The notes under the pieces were generated by a model. It was not told the DNA's origin and did not search any database. It saw only the letters and a program-made list of their open reading frames with translations. Positions 40,684 through 48,632 of a stretch of 64,000 bases of DNA are shown piece after piece. The stretch covers positions 186,001-250,000 of the forward strand of contig JAEXSP010000019.1 in the NCBI GenBank assembly GCA_023453795.1. The letters are read 5' to 3'. The stretch's first letter is position 1; each line of letters begins with the position of its first letter. The DNA is from Bacillota bacterium (GTDB taxonomy: Bacteria > Bacillota > Clostridia > Acetivibrionales > JAEXSP01). The position numbers were made by a program, and so were the translations under genes.

Positions 40684-42020
40684 GCTTTCACCTCCTTAGT
40701 TACCTTTGAGCTAAGCCTTACACCATACAGCCATGGATGCTTTGCAACATCTATGTCTATGATTGATTTCAACATAATCCTTGATGCTATAACTGCGGTC
40801 AGGAAGCTTAATGCAACACCAAGACCTAAAGTGATCGCAAAGGATCTGATTGGGCCGGAGTTGAATATATATAGAACAACGGCTGAAATCAATGTTGTCA
40901 TATTAGCATCAAGAACCGCTGAGAAAGCCCTCTTAAAGCCCACATCTACAGCTGCACGTAATGTCTTGCCGTTTCTCATTTCTTCTCTGATTCTCTCAAA
41001 TATGATTATATTTGCATCAACACCCATACCAATTGTAAGGATTATACCTGCAATACCAGGCAAAGTAACTGTAATTCCGGTCCACGATATAAACAACACT
41101 TGTATTACAGTATGTCCAAGTAAAGCAATATTTGCAATTATACCCATCAACCTGTATTTAACAAGCATGAATATCCAAACCAGAAGCAATGCTACTCCCA
41201 TTGCCAATACGCTAACGTTGAAAGCATTTTCACCCAACAAAGAGCTTATTGAATCAACCTGCAGCTTGTTTAATTTGAACGGTAGTGCACCCGATCTTAT
41301 CTGCGAAGCCAGTTCACCGGCTTCTTTTGCAGTGAAGTGTCCGGAGATTTGCGCTGACCCATCAGCTATTTCTGCATCTACCTGAGGGTACGATATCAAT
41401 TGCTTGTCCATAAAGATTGCAATGATTCCATGTGAAGGATACAGCTTTCTGGTTGCTTCTGCAAACTTCTTGGTTCCTTCACTATTCAATTTAAGACTTA
41501 CAACTGGTTGTCCGTTCTGATCAGTTCCTACATCTGCATCCTTAACGTCATTACCTTTAAGGATAATTTTGTCGTCCAACGGCAAATAATCACCGTTTTT
41601 ATCTCTCTGCTTATCATCAACATATCGGAATGTCAATAAAGCTGGCTTAATTGTTTTATCAATAAACTTATTTGGATCGTAGTCTTTCTCATCCTGCGCC
41701 CAAGGAATTTCTACCGTCAAGCGGGTATCATTCTTTGAAGCTGTCAAAGTGGCATCAAAAATGCCGTCTTTGTCAAGTCTTGTTCTGATCTTAGCGATCA
41801 TTGCTTTCATTTCTTTGGATGTTGGCGTAAAATCTTTTCCTGTGACCAAATCCTTGGCACTAAAAGTTGCACGTACGCCGCCCTTGATGTCGACACCTTT
41901 GTGCATGTCCCACATTCCAGGTATTTTTAATCCGAACAAATTTCCTGCGGCTGCTATCCAGGTTAAAATTCCTATTACTGCAACGACTAATATGAACTTA
42001 ACCGCGTTGTTACCTCTCAT
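40680..42020 (-). CDS. secD: Protein translocase subunit SecD
   Basis: RND-type membrane protein of the Sec accessory complex. GVDIKGGVRATF after the first helix, SGHFTAKEAGELASQIRSGALPF before the second, and the helix-4 region IILTIGMGVDANIIIFERIREEM are diagnostic. It is shorter in the P1 domain than Gram-negative SecD, usual for Clostridia. ATG follows GGGGG. Cotranscribed with secF. yajC, another Sec accessory gene, is 3.7 kb away rather than adjacent. Confidence 0.96.
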   Translation of the reverse strand: MRGNNAVKFILVVAVIGILTWIAAAGNLFGLKIPGMWDMHKGVDIKGGVRATFSAKDLVTGKDFTPTSKEMKAMIAKIRTRLDKDGIFDATLTASKNDTRLTVEIPWAQDEKDYDPNKFIDKTIKPALLTFRYVDDKQRDKNGDYLPLDDKIILKGNDVKDADVGTDQNGQPVVSLKLNSEGTKKFAEATRKLYPSHGIIAIFMDKQLISYPQVDAEIADGSAQISGHFTAKEAGELASQIRSGALPFKLNKLQVDSISSLLGENAFNVSVLAMGVALLLVWIFMLVKYRLMGIIANIALLGHTVIQVLFISWTGITVTLPGIAGIILTIGMGVDANIIIFERIREEMRNGKTLRAAVDVGFKRAFSAVLDANMTTLISAVVLYIFNSGPIRSFAITLGLGVALSFLTAVIASRIMLKSIIDIDVAKHPWLYGVRLSSKVTKEVKA

Positions 42021-42223
42021 TTGTAAGATTCCCCCTTTTTATCTAAGTAACAAATCAAATTCTGTCATTTTTGCAAGCAATTAGTGATAAAATTTTACAT
42101 TTAAAACTAATACTTGTCCTTAATACTGGAAATGACTTCTTAAAAATCCGCATGATTATTATATATCTATAAAAAGTATGAGTCAATAGCAAATACCTTG
42201 CTTTATGCTGTAATATAAGGTAA

Positions 42224-42889
42224 TTATAGAAGCCTCGTACCATTAATAACGAGCTCAAAACTCAATCCCAGAAAGTCTGCCGCTCTTCGGTTCATTGTCA
42301 TTCTGGTTAGAAAAATTTCAAAATAATCCATAACCGGACATATTTTGGTATCTATATGCAGTTCAAGCACTGCCGTCTTTTTTTTATTGTTTACAGTAAT
42401 TTGAGAATTATCAACTGCATAATTTACCCTGTCGTGGATATCAAAGGTTGCAAAATCATTATTTCTTACCCGGCTCCTATGAACATCAGATTTGTCTGCA
42501 AGAATAAGGGCTGCAGAAATTTTGCTGACAGCCGCACCGGTATTCTCATCATGATTCCCTATCGCAAGCATTATTTCAGCTGCTTCCTTATAATCCATTC
42601 CGATTTTGGTAAGCAGCGCATATGCCATCAGAGCACCTGTATGGGCATGATCCATCCTGTTCACAGCATTTCCTATATCATGAAGGAACCCTGCTATCCG
42701 TGCTAATTCAACTTCTCTTTGATTATCCGTAAGTTTTTCAAGTATATTGCCGGCATTTTTAGATACAAGTGCTACATGCCTGAAGGAATGCTCAGTAAAC
42801 CCAATAGTTTCAAGCTGTCTTTCAGCGATTTCGAGAAAAGTCCTAACCTCATCGTTTTTCTCAATGTCATTGAGTGTTATCAGTCCCAT
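42224..42889 (-). CDS. HD-domain phosphohydrolase of unknown substrate
   Basis: A 221-residue HD hydrolase: H in SFRHVALVSK, the HD pair in IAGFLHDIGNAVNRMDHAHTGALMAY, His in IGNHDEN, and a final Asp in ILADKSDVHRSRVR. The C-terminal 60 residues (about 160-221) form a separate small domain. No GYP motif, so it is not a classical c-di-GMP phosphodiesterase. ATG follows AGGAGG. It is downstream of the gamma-carbonic anhydrase-like gene. Confidence 0.85.
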   Translation of the reverse strand: MGLITLNDIEKNDEVRTFLEIAERQLETIGFTEHSFRHVALVSKNAGNILEKLTDNQREVELARIAGFLHDIGNAVNRMDHAHTGALMAYALLTKIGMDYKEAAEIMLAIGNHDENTGAAVSKISAALILADKSDVHRSRVRNNDFATFDIHDRVNYAVDNSQITVNNKKKTAVLELHIDTKICPVMDYFEIFLTRMTMNRRAADFLGLSFELVINGTRLL

Positions 42890-42943
42890 TCTTTCCTCCT
42901 GATCAGCAAAGTAATGGAATTATTATTTCCATTTTCATATATT

Positions 42944-43453
42944 TCATTTGTTATTTTTATATTCAGCTGAAAGAGCCAAATATTCTCCGATTCCTTTTTT
43001 TAAATGTTCCCTTTCTGTTTCTGTCAATGCTCTTACAGCTTTTGCCGGACTGCCCATTGCAAGCATATTATCCGGAATTACAGTGCACGGGGTTACAAGT
43101 GATCCTGCCCCAAGCAAACAGCTTTTACCTATTTTAGCCCCATCAAGAACAATTGAGCCTATTCCGATAAGACTATAGTCTCCTATGCTGCAGCTGTGGA
43201 GATTTACGCCATGCCCTACAGTCACATTATTGCCTACAATCAGTTCCATATCATTCATACAATGCAGCACACAGCAGTCCTGTATATTGGAGTTTTCACC
43301 TATGATGATTTTTTCTATATCCCCTCTGATCACAGCATTATGCCATACACTTGAGTTTTTTCCTATTGTGACATTACCTATAACTGCGGCACCAGGTGCA
43401 ATAAAACAGCTTTCATCAATCCGGGGAATGTAGTTTTTGAACTTCTGAATCAT
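42944..43453 (-). CDS. Gamma-carbonic anhydrase-like hexapeptide protein
   Basis: Left-handed beta-helix of about seven hexapeptide turns in 169 residues. Metal-ligand histidines are recognisable in VLHCMND, TVGHGVNLHSC; IRGDIEKIIIGENSNIQD and GSPAKAVRALTE are family patterns. Members may be carbonic anhydrases or acetyltransferase-like proteins; catalytic activity is not certain. It starts three bases after the scfB stop with AGGAGGAG ahead, so cotranscribed with scfB. Confidence 0.9.
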   Translation of the reverse strand: MIQKFKNYIPRIDESCFIAPGAAVIGNVTIGKNSSVWHNAVIRGDIEKIIIGENSNIQDCCVLHCMNDMELIVGNNVTVGHGVNLHSCSIGDYSLIGIGSIVLDGAKIGKSCLLGAGSLVTPCTVIPDNMLAMGSPAKAVRALTETEREHLKKGIGEYLALSAEYKNNK

Positions 43454-43456
43454 ACA

Positions 43457-44803
43457 TTACTCCTCCTGCGTTTTTATCCAAAGAGCACATTCTAAACGTT
43501 TCTTTTCAAGCTCGCAGCCTATTCTGTAAGGTTTGTTTATGTCACCGTTAAAAGAATAGGCATTGGCTGCACATCCGCCGCTGCAATAGAATTTAGCCCA
43601 GCATTCCGAACATTCCTTTTTGGTATATATATTGGAATCCTTAAATTTTTTCTGAATCTGTTCTTCAATGATTCCGTCGAATACATTTCCCATTTTATAT
43701 TCATCCATTCCGACAAACTGATGGCATGGGTAAATGTCACCCTCTGGAGTAACTGCAATGTATTCATGCCCAGATCCGCAGCCGCTCAGCCTTTTAGCCA
43801 CGCAAGGCCCCTGACTTAGGTCTATCATAAAATGAAAGAAATTGTACCATTGTTCTCCTTTTTGCTTTTCAGCATATTGTTTTGCAAGTTTTTCATATTC
43901 CTTAAATGCTGTCGGCAGATCCTCTTCTCTGATGTCATATCCTGTGTCTCTGGCAGCTACGACAGGTTCAACGGAAATTTGTTTGAATCCTTCATCCGCA
44001 AGATGAATCACATCCTTTGAAAAATCCAGATTCTCACGTGTAAAAGTACCTCTAACATAGTACTTGTCCTGATTTCTGGATTCAGCCATATCCTTTATTT
44101 TAGGAAGTATGCTGTCATAGGTTCCCGTGCCGTCTATTCTGAATCTCATTCTGTCGTTGGTATCTTTTCTTCCGTCAATGCTCAAGACTATATTGTGCAT
44201 ATTTTCATTTATAAATTTTTTATTCTCTTCATTGAGCAGAAGTGCATTTGTCGTCAAGGTAAACCTGAAATTCTTACCTGTTTCCTTCTCCCTGCCTCTT
44301 GCATATTCTACAATGTCCTTTACAGTACCGAAATTCATCAGCGGCTCTCCGCCAAAGAAGTCTATCTCCATATTCCTTCTGCTGCCTGATTTTTCAATAA
44401 GGAGATCTATTGCTTTTTTACCCACCTCTGAAGACATCATTGATCTTTGTCTTCCAAAATCTCCTGTCGAAGCAAAGCAGTATTTACATCTCAGATTGCA
44501 GTCATGTGATATATGAAGGCACATTGCCTTTACAACAGGCTTTTTTTCCCACAACGGCAAATAGTCCTTATATTCATCTTCGGAAAAAAGGAGCCCATCT
44601 TTTTCAAGAGCCGATATTTCTTCAAATGCTTCATGTATCTGGGCACTGTCGTATCTGGACGAAAGCCTTTCCTTTATCTCTTCATAACTATACTTTTTAT
44701 ATAAATCAATAATTTCATAAGTGATATCATCGAAGACATGAACGGAGCCGCTGTTCACATCAACAACAATATTGGTGCCATGAATTGTATATTTATGTAT
44801 CAT
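43457..44803 (-). CDS. scfB: SCIFF peptide radical SAM maturase (thioether synthase)
   Basis: Installs cysteine sulphur-to-alpha-carbon thioether links in the SCIFF peptide. The 448 residues hold an N-terminal peptide-binding domain (about 1-85), the radical SAM cluster C102-x3-C106-x2-C109 (SHDCNLRCKYCF), FFGGEPLMNF for SAM binding, and a C-terminal SPASM domain with the usual Cys series (CVAKRLSGCGSGHEY, IYPCHQFVG, KECSECWAKFYCSGGCAAN). It is directly downstream of scfA but separated by a terminator (44929-44962), which would set enzyme levels below peptide levels. Confidence 0.96.
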   Translation of the reverse strand: MIHKYTIHGTNIVVDVNSGSVHVFDDITYEIIDLYKKYSYEEIKERLSSRYDSAQIHEAFEEISALEKDGLLFSEDEYKDYLPLWEKKPVVKAMCLHISHDCNLRCKYCFASTGDFGRQRSMMSSEVGKKAIDLLIEKSGSRRNMEIDFFGGEPLMNFGTVKDIVEYARGREKETGKNFRFTLTTNALLLNEENKKFINENMHNIVLSIDGRKDTNDRMRFRIDGTGTYDSILPKIKDMAESRNQDKYYVRGTFTRENLDFSKDVIHLADEGFKQISVEPVVAARDTGYDIREEDLPTAFKEYEKLAKQYAEKQKGEQWYNFFHFMIDLSQGPCVAKRLSGCGSGHEYIAVTPEGDIYPCHQFVGMDEYKMGNVFDGIIEEQIQKKFKDSNIYTKKECSECWAKFYCSGGCAANAYSFNGDINKPYRIGCELEKKRLECALWIKTQEE

Positions 44804-44928
44804 GTTATTTTCATTTTCCTCTCAAGATTAAATATCAAAAATTTTATTTTTAACCCAAACAAAATCTAACAGGATTTAGGGCCCTTCTTGTTTTAAATAA
44901 GCTTACTTTGATTAGTCTCATTAAATGA

Positions 44929-44962
44929 AAAAAGTGAAAGATTCAACTTCCTTTCACTTTTT
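44929..44962 (-). terminator. Terminator between scfA and scfB
   Basis: Perfect 12-bp stem AAAAAGTGAAAG / CTTTCACTTTTT with T run on the minus strand; partial read-through would give much scfA and little scfB mRNA. Confidence 0.85.
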
Positions 44963-44991
44963 ATCCTGATCAAATATTGATTATCAAAATA

Positions 44992-45132
44992 TTATTTCTT
45001 TTCACAAGACTGATTAGCTACAGTACAGGAAGTTTTGCATGCTGATTGGCATGATGTCTGGCATTCGCCGCATCCCGCACTCTTCAAATTATCCTTCAAA
45101 GTCTTTCCGCTTATGGTCTTTATGTGTTTCAT
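44992..45132 (-). CDS. scfA: SCIFF precursor peptide (six cysteines in forty-five)
   Basis: A 46-residue ribosomally made peptide: MKHIKTISGKTLKDNLKSAG leader followed by a Cys-rich core with CGEC, SC, AC, SC and SC (C20, C23, C27, C31, C35, C42). This is the SCIFF family, found across Clostridia always with ScfB; mature function is unknown, though quorum or redox roles have been suggested. ATG follows GGGAGG. Its promoter (45165-45193) sits at the very end of the upstream gene. Confidence 0.97.
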   Translation of the reverse strand: MKHIKTISGKTLKDNLKSAGCGECQTSCQSACKTSCTVANQSCEKK

Positions 45133-45164
45133 TGATTTTCCTCCCATGTCATTTTTTCATAAAA

Positions 45165-45193
45165 ATTATAGCACATATTGTTTTTATTGCAAA
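45165..45193 (-). promoter_or_regulatory. Promoter of scfA
   Basis: Minus strand TTTGCA - 17 bases - TATAAT, with an extended -10 (TGC before TATAAT). It abuts the stop codon of the TIGR04086 gene. Confidence 0.8.
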
Positions 45194-45195
45194 GT

Positions 45196-45651
45196 TTATT
45201 TTTTACTTGCTTTTTGTTTGCTTTTGGTCTTGCTTTTACTTTTTGAACCGCTTTTCATATTAATTCCCAGAATGCCGCCGATTGCGCCTGTAAGAACACC
45301 TATTAAAAACATTGTAAGAACATTTCTGTCAATAGAATAATCCTTGAACATAATGCTGCTTGCAATATATAAAATCATAACATAAAGAGCGCCTGAAACA
45401 GCACCGTTAAGCCAGCCCTTACTGTTTGCCCCTCTGGTAGTAATGGAACCGGCAGCAAGCAAACTTAATAGAGTTGTAATTATTACGGCTGTAGGCATAT
45501 ACTTTTCAGGAAAGACTGTATATGAAAGTATAAATGCAAATAGCATGAACATCGGAATCGTTATAATGTAAGAAAGAATTAAAGCCTTAAGCACTATAGC
45601 GATTCTCCCGTTAAACGAAGCTTTGATGTTCTGAGTTAATTCTTTAACCAT
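45196..45651 (-). CDS. TIGR04086 family membrane protein
   Basis: A 151-residue protein with four hydrophobic helices (about 22-48, 55-72, 85-105, 113-133) and a strongly basic Ser/Lys tail (SKSKSKTKSKQKASKK). Gly-rich LTGAIGGILGINM before the tail fits the family. It is conserved near yajC and scfA in Clostridia; role unknown. Confidence 0.87.
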   Translation of the reverse strand: MVKELTQNIKASFNGRIAIVLKALILSYIITIPMFMLFAFILSYTVFPEKYMPTAVIITTLLSLLAAGSITTRGANSKGWLNGAVSGALYVMILYIASSIMFKDYSIDRNVLTMFLIGVLTGAIGGILGINMKSGSKSKSKTKSKQKASKK

Positions 45652-45717
45652 AGTACACCTCCAAAGATAAACCTATTAATAGCTTATTGAAGGCACCTTG
45701 CACTTAGAACACCAAAA

Positions 45718-45750
45718 AAAAATCATAGGACATATGCCTCTATGACTTTT
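45718..45750 (-). terminator. Terminator of yajC
   Basis: AAAAGTCATAG / CTATGATTTTT (one G-U) followed by further T on the minus strand. Confidence 0.8.
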
Positions 45751-45762
45751 TAATAATATCTA

Positions 45763-46038
45763 TTAGGCTTCAACCGGTTTTTCAACATCTCTGACAGCCC
45801 ATTTTTTTACTTTGATCTGTGTTTTTTCAACACTTGATTCAATTATGACTTCATCATCCTTGATGTTTATTACCTTGCCTACTATACCGCCTATTGTCGT
45901 TATTGTATTGCCAACGGCTAAGGAAGCAATCAGTTCCTGCTCTTTCTTCTTTCTTTTCTTTTGAGGCAGGAATATCATGAAATACATCATGGCTACCAGC
46001 ATACCAATCCACACTACCAATACTACCGGGTTGTTCAT
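45763..46038 (-). CDS. yajC: Preprotein translocase subunit YajC
   Basis: Small Sec accessory protein: one membrane helix (about 5-24, VVWIGMLVAMMYFMIFLPQKKRKK) and a cytosolic SH3-like domain (LAVGNTITTIGGIVGKVINIKDDEVIIE). Length 91 is typical. Downstream of tgt, as in most bacteria; secD and secF are nearby but not adjacent. Confidence 0.95.
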   Translation of the reverse strand: MNNPVVLVVWIGMLVAMMYFMIFLPQKKRKKKEQELIASLAVGNTITTIGGIVGKVINIKDDEVIIESSVEKTQIKVKKWAVRDVEKPVEA

Positions 46039-46188
46039 ATATAACCTCCTGTTTATTTGATTTTATTAAACAAAAATCTCAAGTGCTTTATACTTTATTG
46101 ATTTTAGTTTTTCATTAATCTATTATGCTTTATAATATCATGATTATTTCGTATATAAAAGAAATTTCTGCTTTTTTTCATAATTATT

Positions 46189-47313
46189 TTATACTTTAAT
46201 ATAGCCAAAATCTCTGAAAAATTGGTTTCTGAAATCTCCAAGCCTATCTTCTTCTATTGCATTTCTGACTTTCTGCATAAGATTTATAAGGAATCGCAGG
46301 TTATGCCATGTTGTAAGCCTTATTCCAAGCACCTCGCCTGCCTTCAGCAGATGCCTTATATAAGCTCTTGTGAAATTTCTGCACGCATAGCAGTCACATT
46401 CCGGATCCATCGGTGAATAGTCTCGTGCATATTTTGCATCCCTGATAATCATCTTACCCTTGCTTGTAAGAATAGTACCGTTTCTTCCGATTCTTGTCGG
46501 CAGAACACAGTCAAACATATCTATGCCTCTTATTGCACCTTCTATTAAATAGTCGGGGCTACCTACTCCCATAAGATATCTGGGCTTGTCAGCCGGTAAC
46601 ATGGGCACGGTGCATTCCAGCATTTCGTACATCAATTCAGCAGGTTCTCCTACACTTAGCCCTCCGATAGCATATCCCGGGAAATCAAGCTCCATTATTT
46701 CCTTTGCGCTTTGAATTCTTAAGTCTTTATAGGTTCCGCCCTGAACTATTCCGAACAGCGATTGCCTCTCGGTATCCTTATGGGCTTCCTTGCATCTTTT
46801 TGCCCATCTGGTCGTCCTTTCAAGTGATTTCTTTGCATAATCATATTCGCTCGGATAAGGTATGCATTCATCAAATGCCATAATAATATCCGCCCCAAGC
46901 GAGTTTTCAATTTGTATTGCAATTTCAGGAGATATGAAATGTCTTGAGCCGTCGATATGTGACTTGAAGGTAACACCTTCCTCTTTAATATCCCTCAGAT
47001 CGCTCAGGCTGAACACTTGAAATCCGCCGCTGTCTGTTAAAATCGGCCTGTCCCAGTTCATGAACTTATGAAGCCCCCCGGCCTCTCTGACAATATCCTG
47101 CCCCGGTCTCATATACAAATGATAAGTATTGCTTAGTATTATTTTAGCCTCTATTTCCTTCAATTCACCAGGAGACATTCCTTTAACGGTAGCTTGAGTT
47201 CCTACCGGCATAAACACGGGTGTATCAAAAGAACCATGAGGGGTATGCACCCTTCCCAATCTGGCTCCCGTCTGCTTGCATGTCTTTATTAGCTCATAGC
47301 TTACTGCATCCAT
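46189..47313 (-). CDS. tgt: tRNA-guanine(34) transglycosylase
   Basis: Exchanges G34 for preQ1 in GUN-anticodon tRNAs, such as the tRNA-Asn in this window. Active-site segments LTDSGGFQVFSLSDLRDI and IIMAFDECIPYP, GGLSVGEP, and a zinc site C-x-C-x2-C...H in PECDCYACRNFTRAYIRHL. ATG 47313 follows AGGTGAT and is preferred over GTG 47325. Upstream is queA, the next enzyme of queuosine synthesis. Confidence 0.96.
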   Translation of the reverse strand: MDAVSYELIKTCKQTGARLGRVHTPHGSFDTPVFMPVGTQATVKGMSPGELKEIEAKIILSNTYHLYMRPGQDIVREAGGLHKFMNWDRPILTDSGGFQVFSLSDLRDIKEEGVTFKSHIDGSRHFISPEIAIQIENSLGADIIMAFDECIPYPSEYDYAKKSLERTTRWAKRCKEAHKDTERQSLFGIVQGGTYKDLRIQSAKEIMELDFPGYAIGGLSVGEPAELMYEMLECTVPMLPADKPRYLMGVGSPDYLIEGAIRGIDMFDCVLPTRIGRNGTILTSKGKMIIRDAKYARDYSPMDPECDCYACRNFTRAYIRHLLKAGEVLGIRLTTWHNLRFLINLMQKVRNAIEEDRLGDFRNQFFRDFGYIKV

Positions 47314-47362
47314 ATTTGTAATCACCTATCCTAAATTAAATTGTATCAATATTTCAAATCCC

Positions 47363-47450
47363 ATGTCAGTTCACTGACATGCACCTTTGACAAAGAGAAC
47401 TTACCACTTAGCCTCCTTTGCAAAGGGAGGTTTCACTTAGTGACGGAGGG
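47363..47450. repeat. Palindromic intergenic repeat between queA and tgt
   Basis: Contains ATGTCAGT-TC-ACTGACAT (47363-47380) and CCTCCTTTGCAAAGGGAGG (47412-47430), followed by TTAGTGACGGAGGG. This layout (CCTCC...GGAGG and a GTGACGGAGG tail) resembles a dispersed palindromic repeat seen between genes in many Clostridia. Confidence 0.6.
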
Positions 47451-47451
47451 T

Positions 47452-48477
47452 TTATTTTATCAGCATAGCGTCGCCGAAGCTGAAAAATCTATATTTATCC
47501 TCTATTGCTTTCTCATAAGCATTCATAATGTTTTCCCTGCCTGCAAGAGCACTTACAAGCATTAACAACGTCGATTCCGGCAAATGGAAATTAGTTATAA
47601 GCGCATCCAGAACCTTGAACCTATAACCCGGATATATAAATATATCCGTCCAACCGCTTTGGGAACTGACAATTCCGTTTTCATCAGCAGCGGTTTCAAG
47701 CACACGGCAGCTGGTCGTTCCTACAGAAATTATCCGTTTTCCCTTCGCTTTAGCGCTGTTAATTTTATTGCAGGCTTCCTCGCTTATGTTGAAAAATTCC
47801 GAATGCATTTTATGTTCAAGTATGTTATCGGTTTTAACAGGCCTGAATGTCCCAAGTCCTACGTGGAGAACAAGTTTGGCAATGCTGATTCCCTTTTTTT
47901 CAATATCGGCCAGCAGCTCTTCCGTAAAATGGAGACCTGCCGTAGGTGCAGCCGCCGAGCCCTTCTGCCTAGCATAAACTGTCTGATATCTTTCCTTGTC
48001 CTCAAGCTTTTTAGTTATATATGGCGGCAGAGGCATTATCCCTATTTGGTCGAGTATCTGCTGGAATATTCCTTCATACTCGAATCTGACAAGTCTGTTT
48101 CCTTCCTCTGCAATCTCAATAATTTCTGCCTTCAGCTCTCCGTTGCCGAAAATGAACCTTGCCCCGGGTTTAGCCCTTTTACCGGGCTTTAGAATAACTT
48201 CCCATATGTCCCCTTCCTTCTGCTTAAGCAATACAAATTCTATCTTCCCGCCGCTTCCTTCTTTTGTTCCAAGGAGTCTTGCTGGGATAACCTTTGTATC
48301 GTTAAGAACAAGGCAATCACCTGCTTCAAGGTATTCGATTATATCCTTGAATGTCCGGTGCTCGATGTTACCTGATTTCTTATCCAGTATGAGCAGCCTT
48401 GACATATGCCTGAGTTTTAATGGTTCCTGAGCTATCAGCTCGGTAGGAAGCTCATAATTAAAATCGCTTAGTTTCAT
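47452..48477 (-). CDS. queA: S-adenosylmethionine:tRNA ribosyltransferase-isomerase
   Basis: Transfers and isomerises ribose of SAM onto preQ1-tRNA to make epoxyqueuosine. MKLSDFNYELPTELIAQEPL, RDRCDSRLL-like RHMSRLLILDK, APTAGLHFTEELL, and TNFHLPESTLLMLVSALAG are signatures. Length 341 is standard. It precedes tgt with a 138-bp gap holding a palindromic repeat. Confidence 0.96.
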   Translation of the reverse strand: MKLSDFNYELPTELIAQEPLKLRHMSRLLILDKKSGNIEHRTFKDIIEYLEAGDCLVLNDTKVIPARLLGTKEGSGGKIEFVLLKQKEGDIWEVILKPGKRAKPGARFIFGNGELKAEIIEIAEEGNRLVRFEYEGIFQQILDQIGIMPLPPYITKKLEDKERYQTVYARQKGSAAAPTAGLHFTEELLADIEKKGISIAKLVLHVGLGTFRPVKTDNILEHKMHSEFFNISEEACNKINSAKAKGKRIISVGTTSCRVLETAADENGIVSSQSGWTDIFIYPGYRFKVLDALITNFHLPESTLLMLVSALAGRENIMNAYEKAIEDKYRFFSFGDAMLIK

Positions 48478-48575
48478 AATTTTACCCGAAAAATTCTATA
48501 TAATATTTTAAAGAAAATTCTATCCATTTGAGATTAAATAATACATTAAAAATCAGATTATTACAAGACATAACA

Positions 48576-48601
48576 AAAACTCTGCGGCTAAACAGAGTTT
48601 T
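48576..48601 (-). terminator. Terminator of the SpoIID-domain gene
   Basis: AAAACTCTG / CAGAGTTTT stem with an eight-base loop, just after the stop at 48633, with a short T tract. Confidence 0.75.
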
Positions 48602-48632
48602 AAGATATATAGCTTAGAATTGAGAAATCAAA

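Noticed and set aside
42055..42258. Minus-strand 67-codon open frame between secD and the HD gene
   Set aside because: No ribosome site, odd composition, overlaps the 3' end of the HD-domain gene; better seen as spacer.
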